A DNA stretch of 64,000 nucleotides from Lewinellaceae bacterium. Lineage in GTDB: Bacteria > Bacteroidota > Bacteroidia > Chitinophagales > Saprospiraceae. Below, in pieces: positions 43,769-52,418 of the stretch. The stretch spans positions 372,001-436,000 of the forward strand of contig JACJYO010000001.1 in NCBI GenBank assembly GCA_020636075.1, read 5' to 3'. The stretch's first letter is position 1. Every line of letters begins with the position of its first letter. Under the pieces are notes generated by a model, which had not been told where the DNA came from, did not search any database, and saw nothing but the letters and a program-made list of their open reading frames with translations. The translations under genes were made by a program, and so were the position numbers.

Positions 43769-44380
43769 TTAGTTGTTACCACCAAAAAGGTAGGCCAACG
43801 CAATACCGATTACCGTGTTTTTAATTGAAACATCAAAAAAATCCGCCTGATCACTTGGCACAACATTGGCAAAACCAAGATTGTAGGAAGCCGTAGCACG
43901 TACGCTGCCAAACTGGTAGCCTAACTCCAGGCCGGCACCAAAATCCAGGGGTGCCCAATCATCCTCTCCACCATTTCCAAAATCAATGCTTTCACTATCG
44001 CCATCGGCTTCTGCCTTCCCGGCAATTCCAAATCCGACATAGGGACCAACTCCGGCAAAAAAGCCGTTGTTCTGGTAAAAGAACTGGACCGGCACCTGAA
44101 TGTAAAGCGGATTGGCTTTCCCTTCAAAGCCAGTTTCTTTGACCTTGAAGCCTTTACCGCAAAGTTGCAGCCCGACGCCGAGGCCCAGGTTGTCAGACAA
44201 TCCAAATTCCGCCTGGCCCCCTACAAGAAAATTAGGTAAAATTTTGTTGCTTTCAACATCTCCGCTGACATTGGCCAAATTCAGACCAGCCTTTGCAGCA
44301 AAACGGACCTGAGCAGAAACGGATGCCGCAGCGAAAAACATCAGGAAGGCTGCGCACAAAACAGTGGTAAGTTTTTTCAT
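43769..44380 (-). CDS. Outer-membrane beta-barrel protein (paralogue 2 of 3)
   Basis: 203 residues from ATG 44380 (MKKLTTVLCAAFL); the longer frame adds non-signal residues. Signal peptide ending SVSAQ, mature start VRFAAKAGLNLANVSGD. Nearly colinear with the genes at 10.86 and 44.55 kb: LPNFLVGGQAEFGLSDNLGLGVGLQL, GFFAGVGPYVGFGIAGKAEAD, and end VIGIALAYLFGGNN. Tandem with the next gene, 168 nt apart, each with its own terminator, so probably expressed separately. Function unknown. Confidence 0.87.
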   Translation of the reverse strand: MKKLTTVLCAAFLMFFAAASVSAQVRFAAKAGLNLANVSGDVESNKILPNFLVGGQAEFGLSDNLGLGVGLQLCGKGFKVKETGFEGKANPLYIQVPVQFFYQNNGFFAGVGPYVGFGIAGKAEADGDSESIDFGNGGEDDWAPLDFGAGLELGYQFGSVRATASYNLGFANVVPSDQADFFDVSIKNTVIGIALAYLFGGNN

Positions 44381-44436
44381 GTGGGTAAGATAATTTAGAG
44401 CGTTAAAAATTTTGTTTGTTAAGGTAATTCCTCGAA

Positions 44437-44444
44437 CAAACATA
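44437..44444 (-). promoter_or_regulatory. TAnnTTTG element of the 43.8-kb beta-barrel gene
   Basis: Minus-strand tatgttTG (plus caaacata), 57 nt before the ATG at 44380. No good -33 partner was found. Confidence 0.4.
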
Positions 44445-44476
44445 CTTCAGAGTTTGTAATCTTGTACCAGTCGCAT

Positions 44477-44518
44477 AAAAAATAGCGCCAGAACCAACCC
44501 AGGATGGTTCTGACGCTA
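44477..44518 (-). terminator. Terminator of the 44.5-kb beta-barrel gene
   Basis: 14-bp stem with one mismatch (44483-44496 / 44505-44518, tagcgccagaacca against tggttctgacgcta), 8-nt loop, then a T run on the minus strand (plus A run 44477-44482). 30 nt past the stop. Confidence 0.85.
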
Positions 44519-44547
44519 AAGCCTACATGGTAGAAGGCCATTCCTAA

Positions 44548-45156
44548 TTATTCACTCCCACCAAAAATATAGGCAAGAGCAATACCAATAACACTGGTTT
44601 TCACAGAGGCATCCCCGCGTTGATCGCTTGGAATAACATTAGCCAAGCCAACGTTATAAGCCGCTGTAGCGCGAAAACTCATGAACTCATAACCTAGTTC
44701 AAGACCAGCGCCATAATCAAGCGGTGCAACATCATCTTCCTCGCCATTGCCAAATGCAATGCTCTCGCTTTCATCAAAAACTTTCCGCTTTCCGGCAATG
44801 CCAAAGCCGATAAAGGGGCCGGCGCCAACAAAAAAGCCGCTGTTCCGGTAGATGATCTGTACCGGAACCTGCAAATACAACGGGTTGATTTTTGCATCAA
44901 AATTCGGATCATCCACTTTGAACCCTTTTCCACTCAGCTGCAGGCCGGCGCCAACAGCCAGGTTTTCAGCGAGGTCAAATTCTGCCTGACCGCCGACAAG
45001 GAAGGTGGGTAGTAATTTGGTATCGTCTTCAATGTCGCCGGTAAAGTTGGCCAGATTCAGGCCCGCTTTAATGATAACTTTTGGTTGGGCCATTGCAGTG
45101 CCCACAGCTAAAAAAGCCAGGGCAATGGCATACAGGTAACAGGAAATTTTTTTCAT
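44548..45156 (-). CDS. Outer-membrane beta-barrel protein (paralogue 3 of 3)
   Basis: 202 residues from ATG 45156 (MKKISCYLYAIAL); 42 upstream in-frame residues lack signal features. Signal peptide ends GTAMAQ. Shares the backbone of paralogues 1 and 2 (AGLNLANFTGD, LPTFLVGGQAEFDLAENLAVGAGLQLSGKGFKV, FGNGEEDDVAPLDYGAGLELGYEF, VIGIALAYIFGGSE) but with a more divergent start (KVIIKAGLNL in place of VRFAAKAGLNL). The 224-nt divergent gap to the arginine deiminase gene shows no TAnnTTTG on the minus strand. Confidence 0.87.
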   Translation of the reverse strand: MKKISCYLYAIALAFLAVGTAMAQPKVIIKAGLNLANFTGDIEDDTKLLPTFLVGGQAEFDLAENLAVGAGLQLSGKGFKVDDPNFDAKINPLYLQVPVQIIYRNSGFFVGAGPFIGFGIAGKRKVFDESESIAFGNGEEDDVAPLDYGAGLELGYEFMSFRATAAYNVGLANVIPSDQRGDASVKTSVIGIALAYIFGGSE

Positions 45157-45380
45157 GTGGGTAGAATTTATAAAGTTGTAGAATACAATTTGGTTCAGGC
45201 CAATGAATCTGAAAGTAAACTTAGGTTTAAATGGTGGTAATTCACAGCGTTTTAAAAGCAAACTTCGCTTGCAGCTACCCACGGTTCGAAATTGGTTTAC
45301 AGGTGTATTTTCACCTGCCCGAATTTAACCATACTTTTACGCCGTTTTTACCCAACCAATTTTACAACCGGACTAATTTC

Positions 45381-46649
45381 ATGGATGCTAATAGCCGAAT
45401 TTACGTTGACTCAGAGATAGGACAACTAAAAAAAGTGATCGTACACCGCCCCGATGAAGGCATTGCACGGATAACACCTAAACGTGCCGGTGAACTGCTG
45501 TTTGACGACATTGTGCATCTCCCCAAAATGCAGGATGAGCACGATATTTTCATCGATGTGCTCAAAGCCTTTGTCGGCAAGGACAATGTTCTTGAAGTAG
45601 GAAACCTGTTGGCGGAAAGTACCCGAGATGAGGAGAGCAAGTATGAGGTCATTAATAAAATTACTGATTTCGAAGAACTCCCCTACTCGTTCATCCCACG
45701 TTTGGCCGGCTTATCCTCTGAACAACTTGCCGACACACTCATCACCGGTTACCTGGAACCAGAAGACCGCATTCTTTTTGACCCAATTCCCAACCTGATT
45801 TTCACCCGCGACATCGCCGTTACAATCAAAGACTACGTGCTGATCACGAAAGCGAACAAAACGGCCCGCTTTCGCGAAAACTTTCTTACCCGGCTCATCT
45901 TCAGCAGTCACCCGGTTTTCCGCCGCCTCAAAGCCGATGGCAAAACGATCAACCTGAACCGGGTCGACAAATTTCCGCCTTCCAAAAAAGGCGAAACACT
46001 GAGCATCGAAGGTGGTGACGTGATGATTTTAAACAAAGACTACCTCCTGATCGGTTGCTCTGAACGCACAAATAATTATGCCTTTCAACTGATCAAAAAC
46101 ACGCTGTTCGACCGGGGAATTGTCAAAAATGTGGTGCAGGTGAATATTCCAGCCGAACGGACCTACATGCACATCGACACCATTTTCACCCAAATCAATC
46201 ACAACCATATGGTGGGTTACAAGCCCATTGTGCAGGATGGGTTGGGCTCTTACGTAGATGTGCACCGCGCAAACGGCGAAGAAGTTGAATATCCCAGTCT
46301 CAAGGATTTTCTGTTGGCAGAAGTAAATCCGAATATGGAATTTATCTGGGCCGGCCAGGGCGAAAGCCCCTACCAGGAACGCGAGCAATGGACCGACGGT
46401 TGCAACCTGGTTACCCTGAAACCGGGCGTGGCTATCACTTACGACCGCAACCCGATTACAGAAAAAGCGTTTAAAGAATTCGGGTACAAGCTTATCGGTG
46501 CTGAGAAATTGCTTCGCGACATCGGGAGCGGAAAAATTGCTCCGGAAAAGGTTGAAAACACCATCATTACCATCCCTTCCAATGAATTATCCCGCGCTCG
46601 AGGTGGCAGCCATTGTATGACCTGCCCGATTGAGCGGGAAGAAATTTGA
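45381..46649 (+). CDS. Arginine deiminase family protein
   Basis: 422 residues from ATG 45381 (MDANSRIYVDSEIG). The frame is open to 45231, but that part overlaps the promoter area of the divergent barrel gene. Guanidino-group hydrolase fold: VHRPDEGIARITP near the start, FTRDIAV, EGGDVMIL, MHIDTIFTQI with the catalytic His, and nucleophile C412 in GGSHCMTCP at the very end, as in arginine deiminase (arginine to citrulline plus ammonia). The deiminase pathway partners arcB and arcC are absent nearby, so citrulline may be used for something other than ATP, or the substrate may be different. 3' end overlaps the thioesterase start by 20 nt. Confidence 0.85.
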   Translation: MDANSRIYVDSEIGQLKKVIVHRPDEGIARITPKRAGELLFDDIVHLPKMQDEHDIFIDVLKAFVGKDNVLEVGNLLAESTRDEESKYEVINKITDFEELPYSFIPRLAGLSSEQLADTLITGYLEPEDRILFDPIPNLIFTRDIAVTIKDYVLITKANKTARFRENFLTRLIFSSHPVFRRLKADGKTINLNRVDKFPPSKKGETLSIEGGDVMILNKDYLLIGCSERTNNYAFQLIKNTLFDRGIVKNVVQVNIPAERTYMHIDTIFTQINHNHMVGYKPIVQDGLGSYVDVHRANGEEVEYPSLKDFLLAEVNPNMEFIWAGQGESPYQEREQWTDGCNLVTLKPGVAITYDRNPITEKAFKEFGYKLIGAEKLLRDIGSGKIAPEKVENTIITIPSNELSRARGGSHCMTCPIEREEI

Positions 46650-47061
46650 AGATTTGTATAGTCACGACACACAACTCCGGGTCCGGTATGGCGAAACCGA
46701 TCAAATGGGCTACCTCTATTATGGCCGGTATGCCGAGTATTTCGAAGTGGGCCGGGTGGAAACAATACGCTCGCTCGGGATGACCTACAAAGAGCTGGAG
46801 GACAACCACGGCATTTGGCTCCCCGTTGTCAGTATGGATATGCGCTTTGTTCGGCCTGCCTACTACGACGACCTGATTACGATCCATACTGAAATCCGCA
46901 AATTGCCCGACGCGTACGTCACCTTTCATTGCGAACTTTTCAATGAAAAACGCAAACTGATCAACGCCGGCACCGTCCGACTCTGTTTTTTCAAGGCATC
47001 GAAAAAAAAGGTAGTGCAAGCGCCCGATTTACTCCTGGAAAAACTGCAGCCATATTTTTAA
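46630..47061 (+). CDS. YbgC-like acyl-CoA thioesterase (4HBT hotdog fold)
   Basis: 143 residues. Hotdog-fold thioesterase: RVRYGETDQMGYLYYGRYAEYFEVGR carries the catalytic Asp of the YbgC/4HBT group, then ELEDNHGIWLPVVSMDMRFVRPAYYDDLITIHTEI. The start is set at TTG 46630 inside the arginine deiminase gene, because no ATG occurs before the conserved motif; a second TTG lies at 46654. Overlap of 20 nt suggests translational coupling. YbgC homologues act on acyl-CoA or acyl-ACP. Followed after 3 nt by the YihY gene. Confidence 0.87.
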   Translation: MSGKKFEDLYSHDTQLRVRYGETDQMGYLYYGRYAEYFEVGRVETIRSLGMTYKELEDNHGIWLPVVSMDMRFVRPAYYDDLITIHTEIRKLPDAYVTFHCELFNEKRKLINAGTVRLCFFKASKKKVVQAPDLLLEKLQPYF

Positions 47062-47064
47062 CCA

Positions 47065-48045
47065 ATGCGTCCCGGCGAATACATCGATCGAATTACCCAA
47101 TATGTGACCGAACACCGCTGGTGGGTCGCCACAATTAATTGGGCCAAAACGCATTCCCTGCCGGGCTTTGGCCGCATTCCGATCTATAATCTTGTCCTGT
47201 TCATCAACCGGGAGACACAGGATGATGCCATTGTCACGCGCGCCAACAGCATGGCGTTTTCCTACTTCCTGGCCATATTCCCGTCCATCATCGTAATGTT
47301 CACCTTGTTGGCCTATACGCCGCTTTACGAGAATTTCGACGTGGTGCTCAACGATTCAATAAACCGGGTGATGCCGGGTAAGGCCGGTGAAATGTTGTTC
47401 AAAACAGTTCAAGATGTCGCCACCCGGCAGCGCAGTGGTTTGCTGTCGTTCGGTTTTTTACTGGCTATCTGGTTTGCCTCCAATGGCATGTTGTCGATGA
47501 TGGATGGATTTGAAAAGGACCACCATGTAACGTTTCGCAAACGCAGCGCCATGGAAAAGCGCCTCATCGCCATTCAATTGACCTTTTTGATCGGTTTGGT
47601 ACTTGTTGGCGCTGTGATTTTTGTGATTTTGGGGAATACCATCCTGAGTTTTGTTTTTGAGTATGTCAAAGTTGACCTGCTCACAAAAATTGCAGTGTTC
47701 TTTTTCCGGTGGATTGTTGTCATACTACTGTTCTATGCGGGTTTTTCCACCATTTACCGCTATGGCGCTGCCACTCGACGGCGGATCCCGTTTTTCAACC
47801 CGGGCTCAATGTTGGCCACATTTTTATCCATCCTGATCTCCTGGGGGTTTTCATTCTACGTGGATAATTTCGGCAGCTACAACAAACTCTACGGTTCCAT
47901 CGGTACATTGATCGTGCTGATGGTTTGGATGCAGTTAAACTGCATGATTTTGCTCATTGGCTTTGAAGTGAATGCGGGGATCGCTGTGCTCCGGGATTTG
48001 CGGAGCATGGAAAAGGAAGCCAAGGAAAAAGCCGCGCAAAAATAA
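47065..48045 (+). CDS. YihY/virulence factor BrkB family membrane protein
   Basis: 326 residues, six to seven helices, with family segments RANSMAFSYFLAIFPSIIVMFTLLAYTPL, FLLAIWFASNGMLSMMDGFEKDHH, FNPGSMLATFLSILISWGFSFYVDNFGSYNKLYGSIGTLIVLMVWMQLNCMILLIGFEVNA. The family is often annotated as RNase BN in error; its function is unknown, possibly transport or lipid-related. It starts 3 nt after the thioesterase gene, so they are cotranscribed. Confidence 0.92.
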   Translation: MRPGEYIDRITQYVTEHRWWVATINWAKTHSLPGFGRIPIYNLVLFINRETQDDAIVTRANSMAFSYFLAIFPSIIVMFTLLAYTPLYENFDVVLNDSINRVMPGKAGEMLFKTVQDVATRQRSGLLSFGFLLAIWFASNGMLSMMDGFEKDHHVTFRKRSAMEKRLIAIQLTFLIGLVLVGAVIFVILGNTILSFVFEYVKVDLLTKIAVFFFRWIVVILLFYAGFSTIYRYGAATRRRIPFFNPGSMLATFLSILISWGFSFYVDNFGSYNKLYGSIGTLIVLMVWMQLNCMILLIGFEVNAGIAVLRDLRSMEKEAKEKAAQK

Positions 48046-48105
48046 TCTGGCCAAATCACCCTGATTCCAGAACCAAATCCATAATTCCCCTGTTCTTTGC
48101 CCCAT

Positions 48106-49602
48106 ATGAAAGACTTACGGCACATTCATACGCTGGGCGGCTTGAAAGCCAGCGGCTACGAAGCCCGCAGCGTAAAAGAAGAACTCCGCGCCAACCTGAT
48201 TGAAAAAATCCGCAACAAGGAAACCATCTTTCCCGGAATATTTGGCTTTGACGATACCGTGCTCCCCGACATGGAGCGGGCTATCCTCAGCCGCCATAAC
48301 ATCCTGCTCCTTGGCTTGCGTGGCCAGGCCAAAACCCGGGTAGCCCGGATGCTCACCAGCTTACTCGATGAATACGTACCCGTGGTCGCCGGCAGTGAAT
48401 TGAACGACGACCCGCTGGCGCCTATCAGCTATTTTGCCAAGGCACTGATCGAAGAAAAAGGCGACGATACACCGATTGAATGGCTGCACCGCGATGCGCG
48501 TTATGTGGAAAAACTGGCAACGCCTGATGTAAGTATTGCTGACCTGGTAGGCGATGTAGATCCGATCAAGGCCGCGAACCTACGTTTGCCCTATTCCGAC
48601 GAACGGGTTATCCACTTCGGTCTGATCCCAAGGGCGCACCGCTGCCTGTTCGTAATCAACGAATTGCCCGACTTGCAAGCCCGCATTCAGGTTTCGCTGT
48701 TCAACGTGTTGCAGGAAGGCGACATGCAAATCCGCGGCTTCAAACTACGCCTCCCCCTCGATGTGCAATTCATTTTCACAGCCAACCCCGAGGACTACAC
48801 CAATCGCGGCAGCATCATTACCCCGTTGAAAGACCGGATCGAAAGCCAGATCACGACCCACTACCCTACTTCCATCGATGTGGGACGTCAGATTACAGAA
48901 CAGGAGGCCCGCATCACAAAAGCCCAACGCGAGGCGATTCGCATACCCGCTGTTTTGCAGGACCTGATCGAAGAAATCGCCTTCGCTGCACGCGAAAGTG
49001 AATATGTGGATAAAAAAAGTGGCGTGTCGGCCCGTCTGACCATTTCGGCTTATGAAAACCTGTACTCCTCCGCCGAGCGCCGCATCCTGCACAATGGTGA
49101 AACCAGCACCACAGCACGCATAACTGATTTTTGGGGCGTCATCCCGGCACTCACCGGCAAAGTCGAAATGGTGTACGAGGGCGAGCAGGAAGGTCCGTAT
49201 GCAGTAGCCTTGCACATCATTGGAATGGCCATTAAAAAAGTGTTCCTGAGCTACTTCCCTAATCCGGCCAAGCTTAAAAAAGGCCAGGAGCGCGACCCCT
49301 TCGGGGTGCTTCGTGCCTGGTTTGCCGCAGGTAACACCGTCGATCTTTTCAACGAACTGCCTGCCCAGAAATATGCACAGCAGCTGGACCAGGTAGCCGG
49401 ACTAAAAAAACTGGTGGAAGGCATCAAAACGGACAAAGCCGACGCACTCACCTTCATGGAATTGGTGCTGCATGGTCTGGCCGAGTTCGAAGTGCTGAAC
49501 AAGGACATCATCAACAACAAGTGGGTGTTCAAGGACTTTCTCACCGACAGTGGCCTCAACGACGATGACGACGATGTGGATATGCGCGACCTGTTCAATT
49601 AA
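48106..49602 (+). CDS. Mg-chelatase/MoxR-type AAA+ ATPase
   Basis: 498 residues from ATG 48106; a TTG three codons upstream is possible. AAA+ ATPase of the magnesium chelatase ChlI/MoxR clade: Walker A LGLRGQAKTRVARML, Walker B-like CLFVINELPDLQARIQVSLFNVLQEGDMQIRG, sensor 1 FIFTANPEDYTNRGSIITPLKDR. The C-terminal ~200 residues are an unrecognised helical extension. Such ATPases usually act with a von Willebrand factor A protein encoded next door to remodel other proteins; no VWA gene is in this window. Codirectional with the three genes upstream (60 nt gap). Confidence 0.85.
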   Translation: MKDLRHIHTLGGLKASGYEARSVKEELRANLIEKIRNKETIFPGIFGFDDTVLPDMERAILSRHNILLLGLRGQAKTRVARMLTSLLDEYVPVVAGSELNDDPLAPISYFAKALIEEKGDDTPIEWLHRDARYVEKLATPDVSIADLVGDVDPIKAANLRLPYSDERVIHFGLIPRAHRCLFVINELPDLQARIQVSLFNVLQEGDMQIRGFKLRLPLDVQFIFTANPEDYTNRGSIITPLKDRIESQITTHYPTSIDVGRQITEQEARITKAQREAIRIPAVLQDLIEEIAFAARESEYVDKKSGVSARLTISAYENLYSSAERRILHNGETSTTARITDFWGVIPALTGKVEMVYEGEQEGPYAVALHIIGMAIKKVFLSYFPNPAKLKKGQERDPFGVLRAWFAAGNTVDLFNELPAQKYAQQLDQVAGLKKLVEGIKTDKADALTFMELVLHGLAEFEVLNKDIINNKWVFKDFLTDSGLNDDDDDVDMRDLFN

Positions 49603-49605
49603 GGC

Positions 49606-50397
49606 CTATTTCCACACATCGTTCTTCAGCCACTCAACAGCATCCTTGATGTACGGCACATAGTCGCAAGGAGCGTAATGCGACAGTCCGGGCGCCACCA
49701 CAAAGGTGACGTCACTGCCGGCGTCGATCGTTTTCTGAACCCAATCCTGTGTTTGAGCGAGTGGGAACAATTCATCCTGCTCCCCGTGAATGACATACAT
49801 CGGATTGGGCATTACGCGTACGGAACCGTTGGTATGAATAGTTGAATAGGCAGTCGCCACCGGGATGGCTGCGGAATAAAGTGTTGGCTGAGTTTCGCCA
49901 AAAAACCAGCTGCCGTTTCCGCCATTGCTGTACCCCATTACGACAATTTTGTCCGGGTCCACCGGCCAGTATTTTTTCGCCAACAAGGTCAGGTTAATCA
50001 CTTGTTCCTGGTTGGACAGATCGTACCACAGTTTGGTACCGCCATTCGGGCTGATGATAAAAGCATCCAGGTTTTCAAATCCCGGCTCCACATAGCAGGC
50101 TGTGGCTTTGTGCGCATCCGGATCGCCGCCTGAAGCGCCGTGCAAGTGAATTACCAGAGGTTTTGTCTCCCCGGGCAGCACTTTAGGCGCTATGATTCGA
50201 AAATTCCAGACCGTAGAATTTAAAAACTCCAGTTGGACGTCATGCGTCCCTTCTGAAGTACTTAATGCCTGAAAATCCTGTTCAACATCCTGAATGGTTC
50301 GCGCGGCAGGAGGGTCATTGTTCTCTTTTGAGCAACCCGCAGAAAAGAGGAATAGGAGAACAAGGAAGAAAGAAAGCAGTACAGGGTAAGTTTTCAT
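49606..50397 (-). CDS. Alpha/beta-hydrolase (PHB depolymerase/feruloyl esterase-like) lipoprotein
   Basis: 263 residues. Lipobox FSAGC (C22). The alpha/beta-hydrolase fold has nucleophile S157 in MGYSNGG, probable acid D209 in IHGEQDELFP, and His near 243 in GLSHYAP. Oxyanion region IHLHGASGG. The protein resembles secreted esterases of the LpqC/phospholipase-carboxylesterase type. It ends 3 nt before the ATPase stop on the other strand; no terminator visible. HxlR gene lies 36 nt upstream on the same strand and may be cotranscribed. Confidence 0.85.
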   Translation of the reverse strand: MKTYPVLLSFFLVLLFLFSAGCSKENNDPPAARTIQDVEQDFQALSTSEGTHDVQLEFLNSTVWNFRIIAPKVLPGETKPLVIHLHGASGGDPDAHKATACYVEPGFENLDAFIISPNGGTKLWYDLSNQEQVINLTLLAKKYWPVDPDKIVVMGYSNGGNGSWFFGETQPTLYSAAIPVATAYSTIHTNGSVRVMPNPMYVIHGEQDELFPLAQTQDWVQKTIDAGSDVTFVVAPGLSHYAPCDYVPYIKDAVEWLKNDVWK

Positions 50398-50433
50398 AAT
50401 TAATAGAAAGTTAGTTCGGTAGTGGATGTATGA

Positions 50434-50790
50434 TTATTTGTAATCGTCAATATCAATCCCTTCCAACGCCATAAGTTGAATGCCAAAATTCCGGATGGTT
50501 TCCACAATCGGGATAGCCAGTCGGCCTTTATCTGTGATGCTGTATTCCGTTTTTGGAGGCACAACTGCAAAAACCTCGCGGCGAATAAACCCGTCGGCTT
50601 CCAACTCGCGCAGTTGGGTGATGAGCATTTTATCTGAAATATGGGCAATCGATTTTTTCAATTCGCTGTACCGGTGCACCCTGTCCTTCAGTCGCCATAA
50701 AATGGGCATCTTCCAGGTTCCGCCCAGGCGATCCATGGCAAATTCGACCGGATTGTAATACGCTTTCCCATTGTATAAGAAATCAGGCAT
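50434..50790 (-). CDS. HxlR family transcriptional regulator
   Basis: 118 residues, winged helix-turn-helix. Starts with YNPVEFAMDRLGGTWKMPILWRLKDRVHRYSELKKSIAHISDKMLITQLRELEADGFIRREVF, the HxlR signature; the family senses aldehydes, quinones or redox change, often by one cysteine, but this protein has none. Divergent from the NADP oxidoreductase gene 133 nt away, with a likely operator between them, so it probably represses that gene and itself. Confidence 0.93.
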   Translation of the reverse strand: MPDFLYNGKAYYNPVEFAMDRLGGTWKMPILWRLKDRVHRYSELKKSIAHISDKMLITQLRELEADGFIRREVFAVVPPKTEYSITDKGRLAIPIVETIRNFGIQLMALEGIDIDDYK

Positions 50791-50815
50791 CGATTAAGGC
50801 ATTGATTTTCAGTTT

Positions 50816-50833
50816 ACTTACAAAAAAGTAAGT
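50816..50833. promoter_or_regulatory. Likely HxlR operator
   Basis: Perfect 6-bp inverted repeat acttac-aaaaaa-gtaagt in the divergent promoter region between hxlR-type gene and oxidoreductase gene. The dyad resembles the TACT-N7-AGTA-like boxes of HxlR/YodB regulators. 26 nt from the regulator start. Confidence 0.65.
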
Positions 50834-50923
50834 TGCGAACAAATTGGATACTGTATTGGTAAAGGTAGGTTTCCCCCTTAAACTTGCGCAATGATTCATT
50901 ATTCAGTTTAATTCTTTACACGC

Positions 50924-51535
50924 ATGAAAATAGCAATAATCGGTACGGGCAATGTAGGCGGCACATTAGCCACACAATGGGCAAATACCGGACATCAAAT
51001 ACACTTGGGTGTTCAAAATACCGGAGCATTCAAAGGCCAGCATTTGCTGAGCAATCCAAATACCACCGCGCACTTCATACCGGAAGCAGTTGGGCTGTCC
51101 GAAGTCATTTTGGTGGCAACTCCACCGCATATCGCCCCAGAACTAGCGACCCAAATGGGTGATGTTTCCGGAAAAGTCCTCATCGACGCAACGAATGCCA
51201 TTCAACGCAAACCAGAGCCCTACCCTACCGCCTTCCATGCTTTCGCGCAGCTGACCAAGGCCGATGTTGTCAAGTGTTTCAACACCACCGGGTTCGAAAA
51301 CATGAAAAATCCACAGTATGGAAATCAGCGTTTGGATTTGTTTATGGCCGGCGATAGTGAAACCGCAAAAACCGTAGCTGCCCGGCTAGCCTCGGATGCC
51401 GGTTTTGAAAAATGCTACGATTTTGGCAAATCAGACAAGGTCGAATTGCTGGAAAAATTTGCCCTGGCCTGGATCAACCTGGCCATTTTTCAGGGCATGG
51501 GTCGGGATATTGGTTTCAAGTTGCTTTCCCGGTAG
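50924..51535 (+). CDS. NADP oxidoreductase, coenzyme F420-dependent family
   Basis: 203 residues, Rossmann fold with MKIAIIGTGNVGGTLATQWANTGHQIHLGVQN, GKVLIDATNAIQ, and DVVKCFNTTGFENMKNPQYG as in NADP-dependent F420 reductase-like and related imine/ferric reductase-like proteins. The cofactor pattern GTGNVGG fits NADP. F420 itself is not usual in Bacteroidota, so the true substrate is likely another small redox molecule. Under control of the divergent HxlR regulator by position. Confidence 0.83.
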   Translation: MKIAIIGTGNVGGTLATQWANTGHQIHLGVQNTGAFKGQHLLSNPNTTAHFIPEAVGLSEVILVATPPHIAPELATQMGDVSGKVLIDATNAIQRKPEPYPTAFHAFAQLTKADVVKCFNTTGFENMKNPQYGNQRLDLFMAGDSETAKTVAARLASDAGFEKCYDFGKSDKVELLEKFALAWINLAIFQGMGRDIGFKLLSR

Positions 51536-51596
51536 TTTTCGTTTTGAAAAAACTAATTTTGCACCGTTTTTTCAAACAAACTCAACCCGTTAAATT

Positions 51597-52418
51597 ATGT
51601 TCGGAGAAAGTAAACGAAGCAGCGGAATTTCAGGCAAACTCTTGATAGCCGTCGTATTAGCCGGCTTTGCACTTTCAAAATACTATTGCAACAGTTCGTT
51701 TAACGAACTGACCGGCGAAAACCAGCACATTAGTATTTCACCAGAGCAGGAAGTCGCCATGGGCCTGCAAAGTGCGCCGCAAATGATCGCGGAAATGGGT
51801 GGCGAAGTCAAAGGAACACAGTACGACGCACTGGTCCGGGATATCGGACAACGCCTGGTCCGGCAGACCGATGCCGCCAAAACAGTGTACAATGGCCAGT
51901 TCGAATTTCACCTGCTCAATGACCAGCAAACGATCAATGCCTTTGCACTGCCTGGAGGCCAGGTTTTCATCACTGTAGCCTTACTCCAGCGCCTGTCGAC
52001 CGATGGACAGTCGATCAACAATGACATGCTGGCTGGTGTGCTTGGACACGAGATCGGTCACGTGGTGGCACGCCATAGCGCAGAAAAACTGGCGCAAATG
52101 GAACTTGCCCAGGGTTTAACCGGCGCCGTCACCATGGCCACTTATGATCCCAGCAACCCAAACAGCGGATACATTGCCCAGATGGTCTCCAACATGTTAC
52201 AAATGAAATACGGACGCGAGCAGGAGTTGCAAAGCGATGAACTCGGCGTCCGCCTGATGCTTCAGGCCGGTTACGATCCGGAGCAGCTGATCAATGTCAT
52301 GGAAGTCCTCAAACAAGCAGCCGGACCAAACCGGGTGCCGGAGTTTCAAAGCACACACCCTGATCCGGAGAATCGCAAAGAACACATTCGGGAAGCGATT
52401 CAGAAGTACCGCGGATAG
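51597..52418 (+). CDS. M48 family zinc metallopeptidase
   Basis: 273 residues. One N-terminal membrane helix (about 11-30) anchors the domain in the periplasm. Catalytic HEIGHVVARH with zinc ligands H151 and H155 and catalytic E152; third ligand Glu in REQELQSDELGVRLM. Family relatives (BepA/LoiP-like) take part in envelope quality control. Ends SNMLQMKYGREQ...HPDPENRKEHIREAIQKYRG, the usual family end. Its stop codon directly adjoins the left arm of the hairpin element. Confidence 0.92.
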   Translation: MFGESKRSSGISGKLLIAVVLAGFALSKYYCNSSFNELTGENQHISISPEQEVAMGLQSAPQMIAEMGGEVKGTQYDALVRDIGQRLVRQTDAAKTVYNGQFEFHLLNDQQTINAFALPGGQVFITVALLQRLSTDGQSINNDMLAGVLGHEIGHVVARHSAEKLAQMELAQGLTGAVTMATYDPSNPNSGYIAQMVSNMLQMKYGREQELQSDELGVRLMLQAGYDPEQLINVMEVLKQAAGPNRVPEFQSTHPDPENRKEHIREAIQKYRG

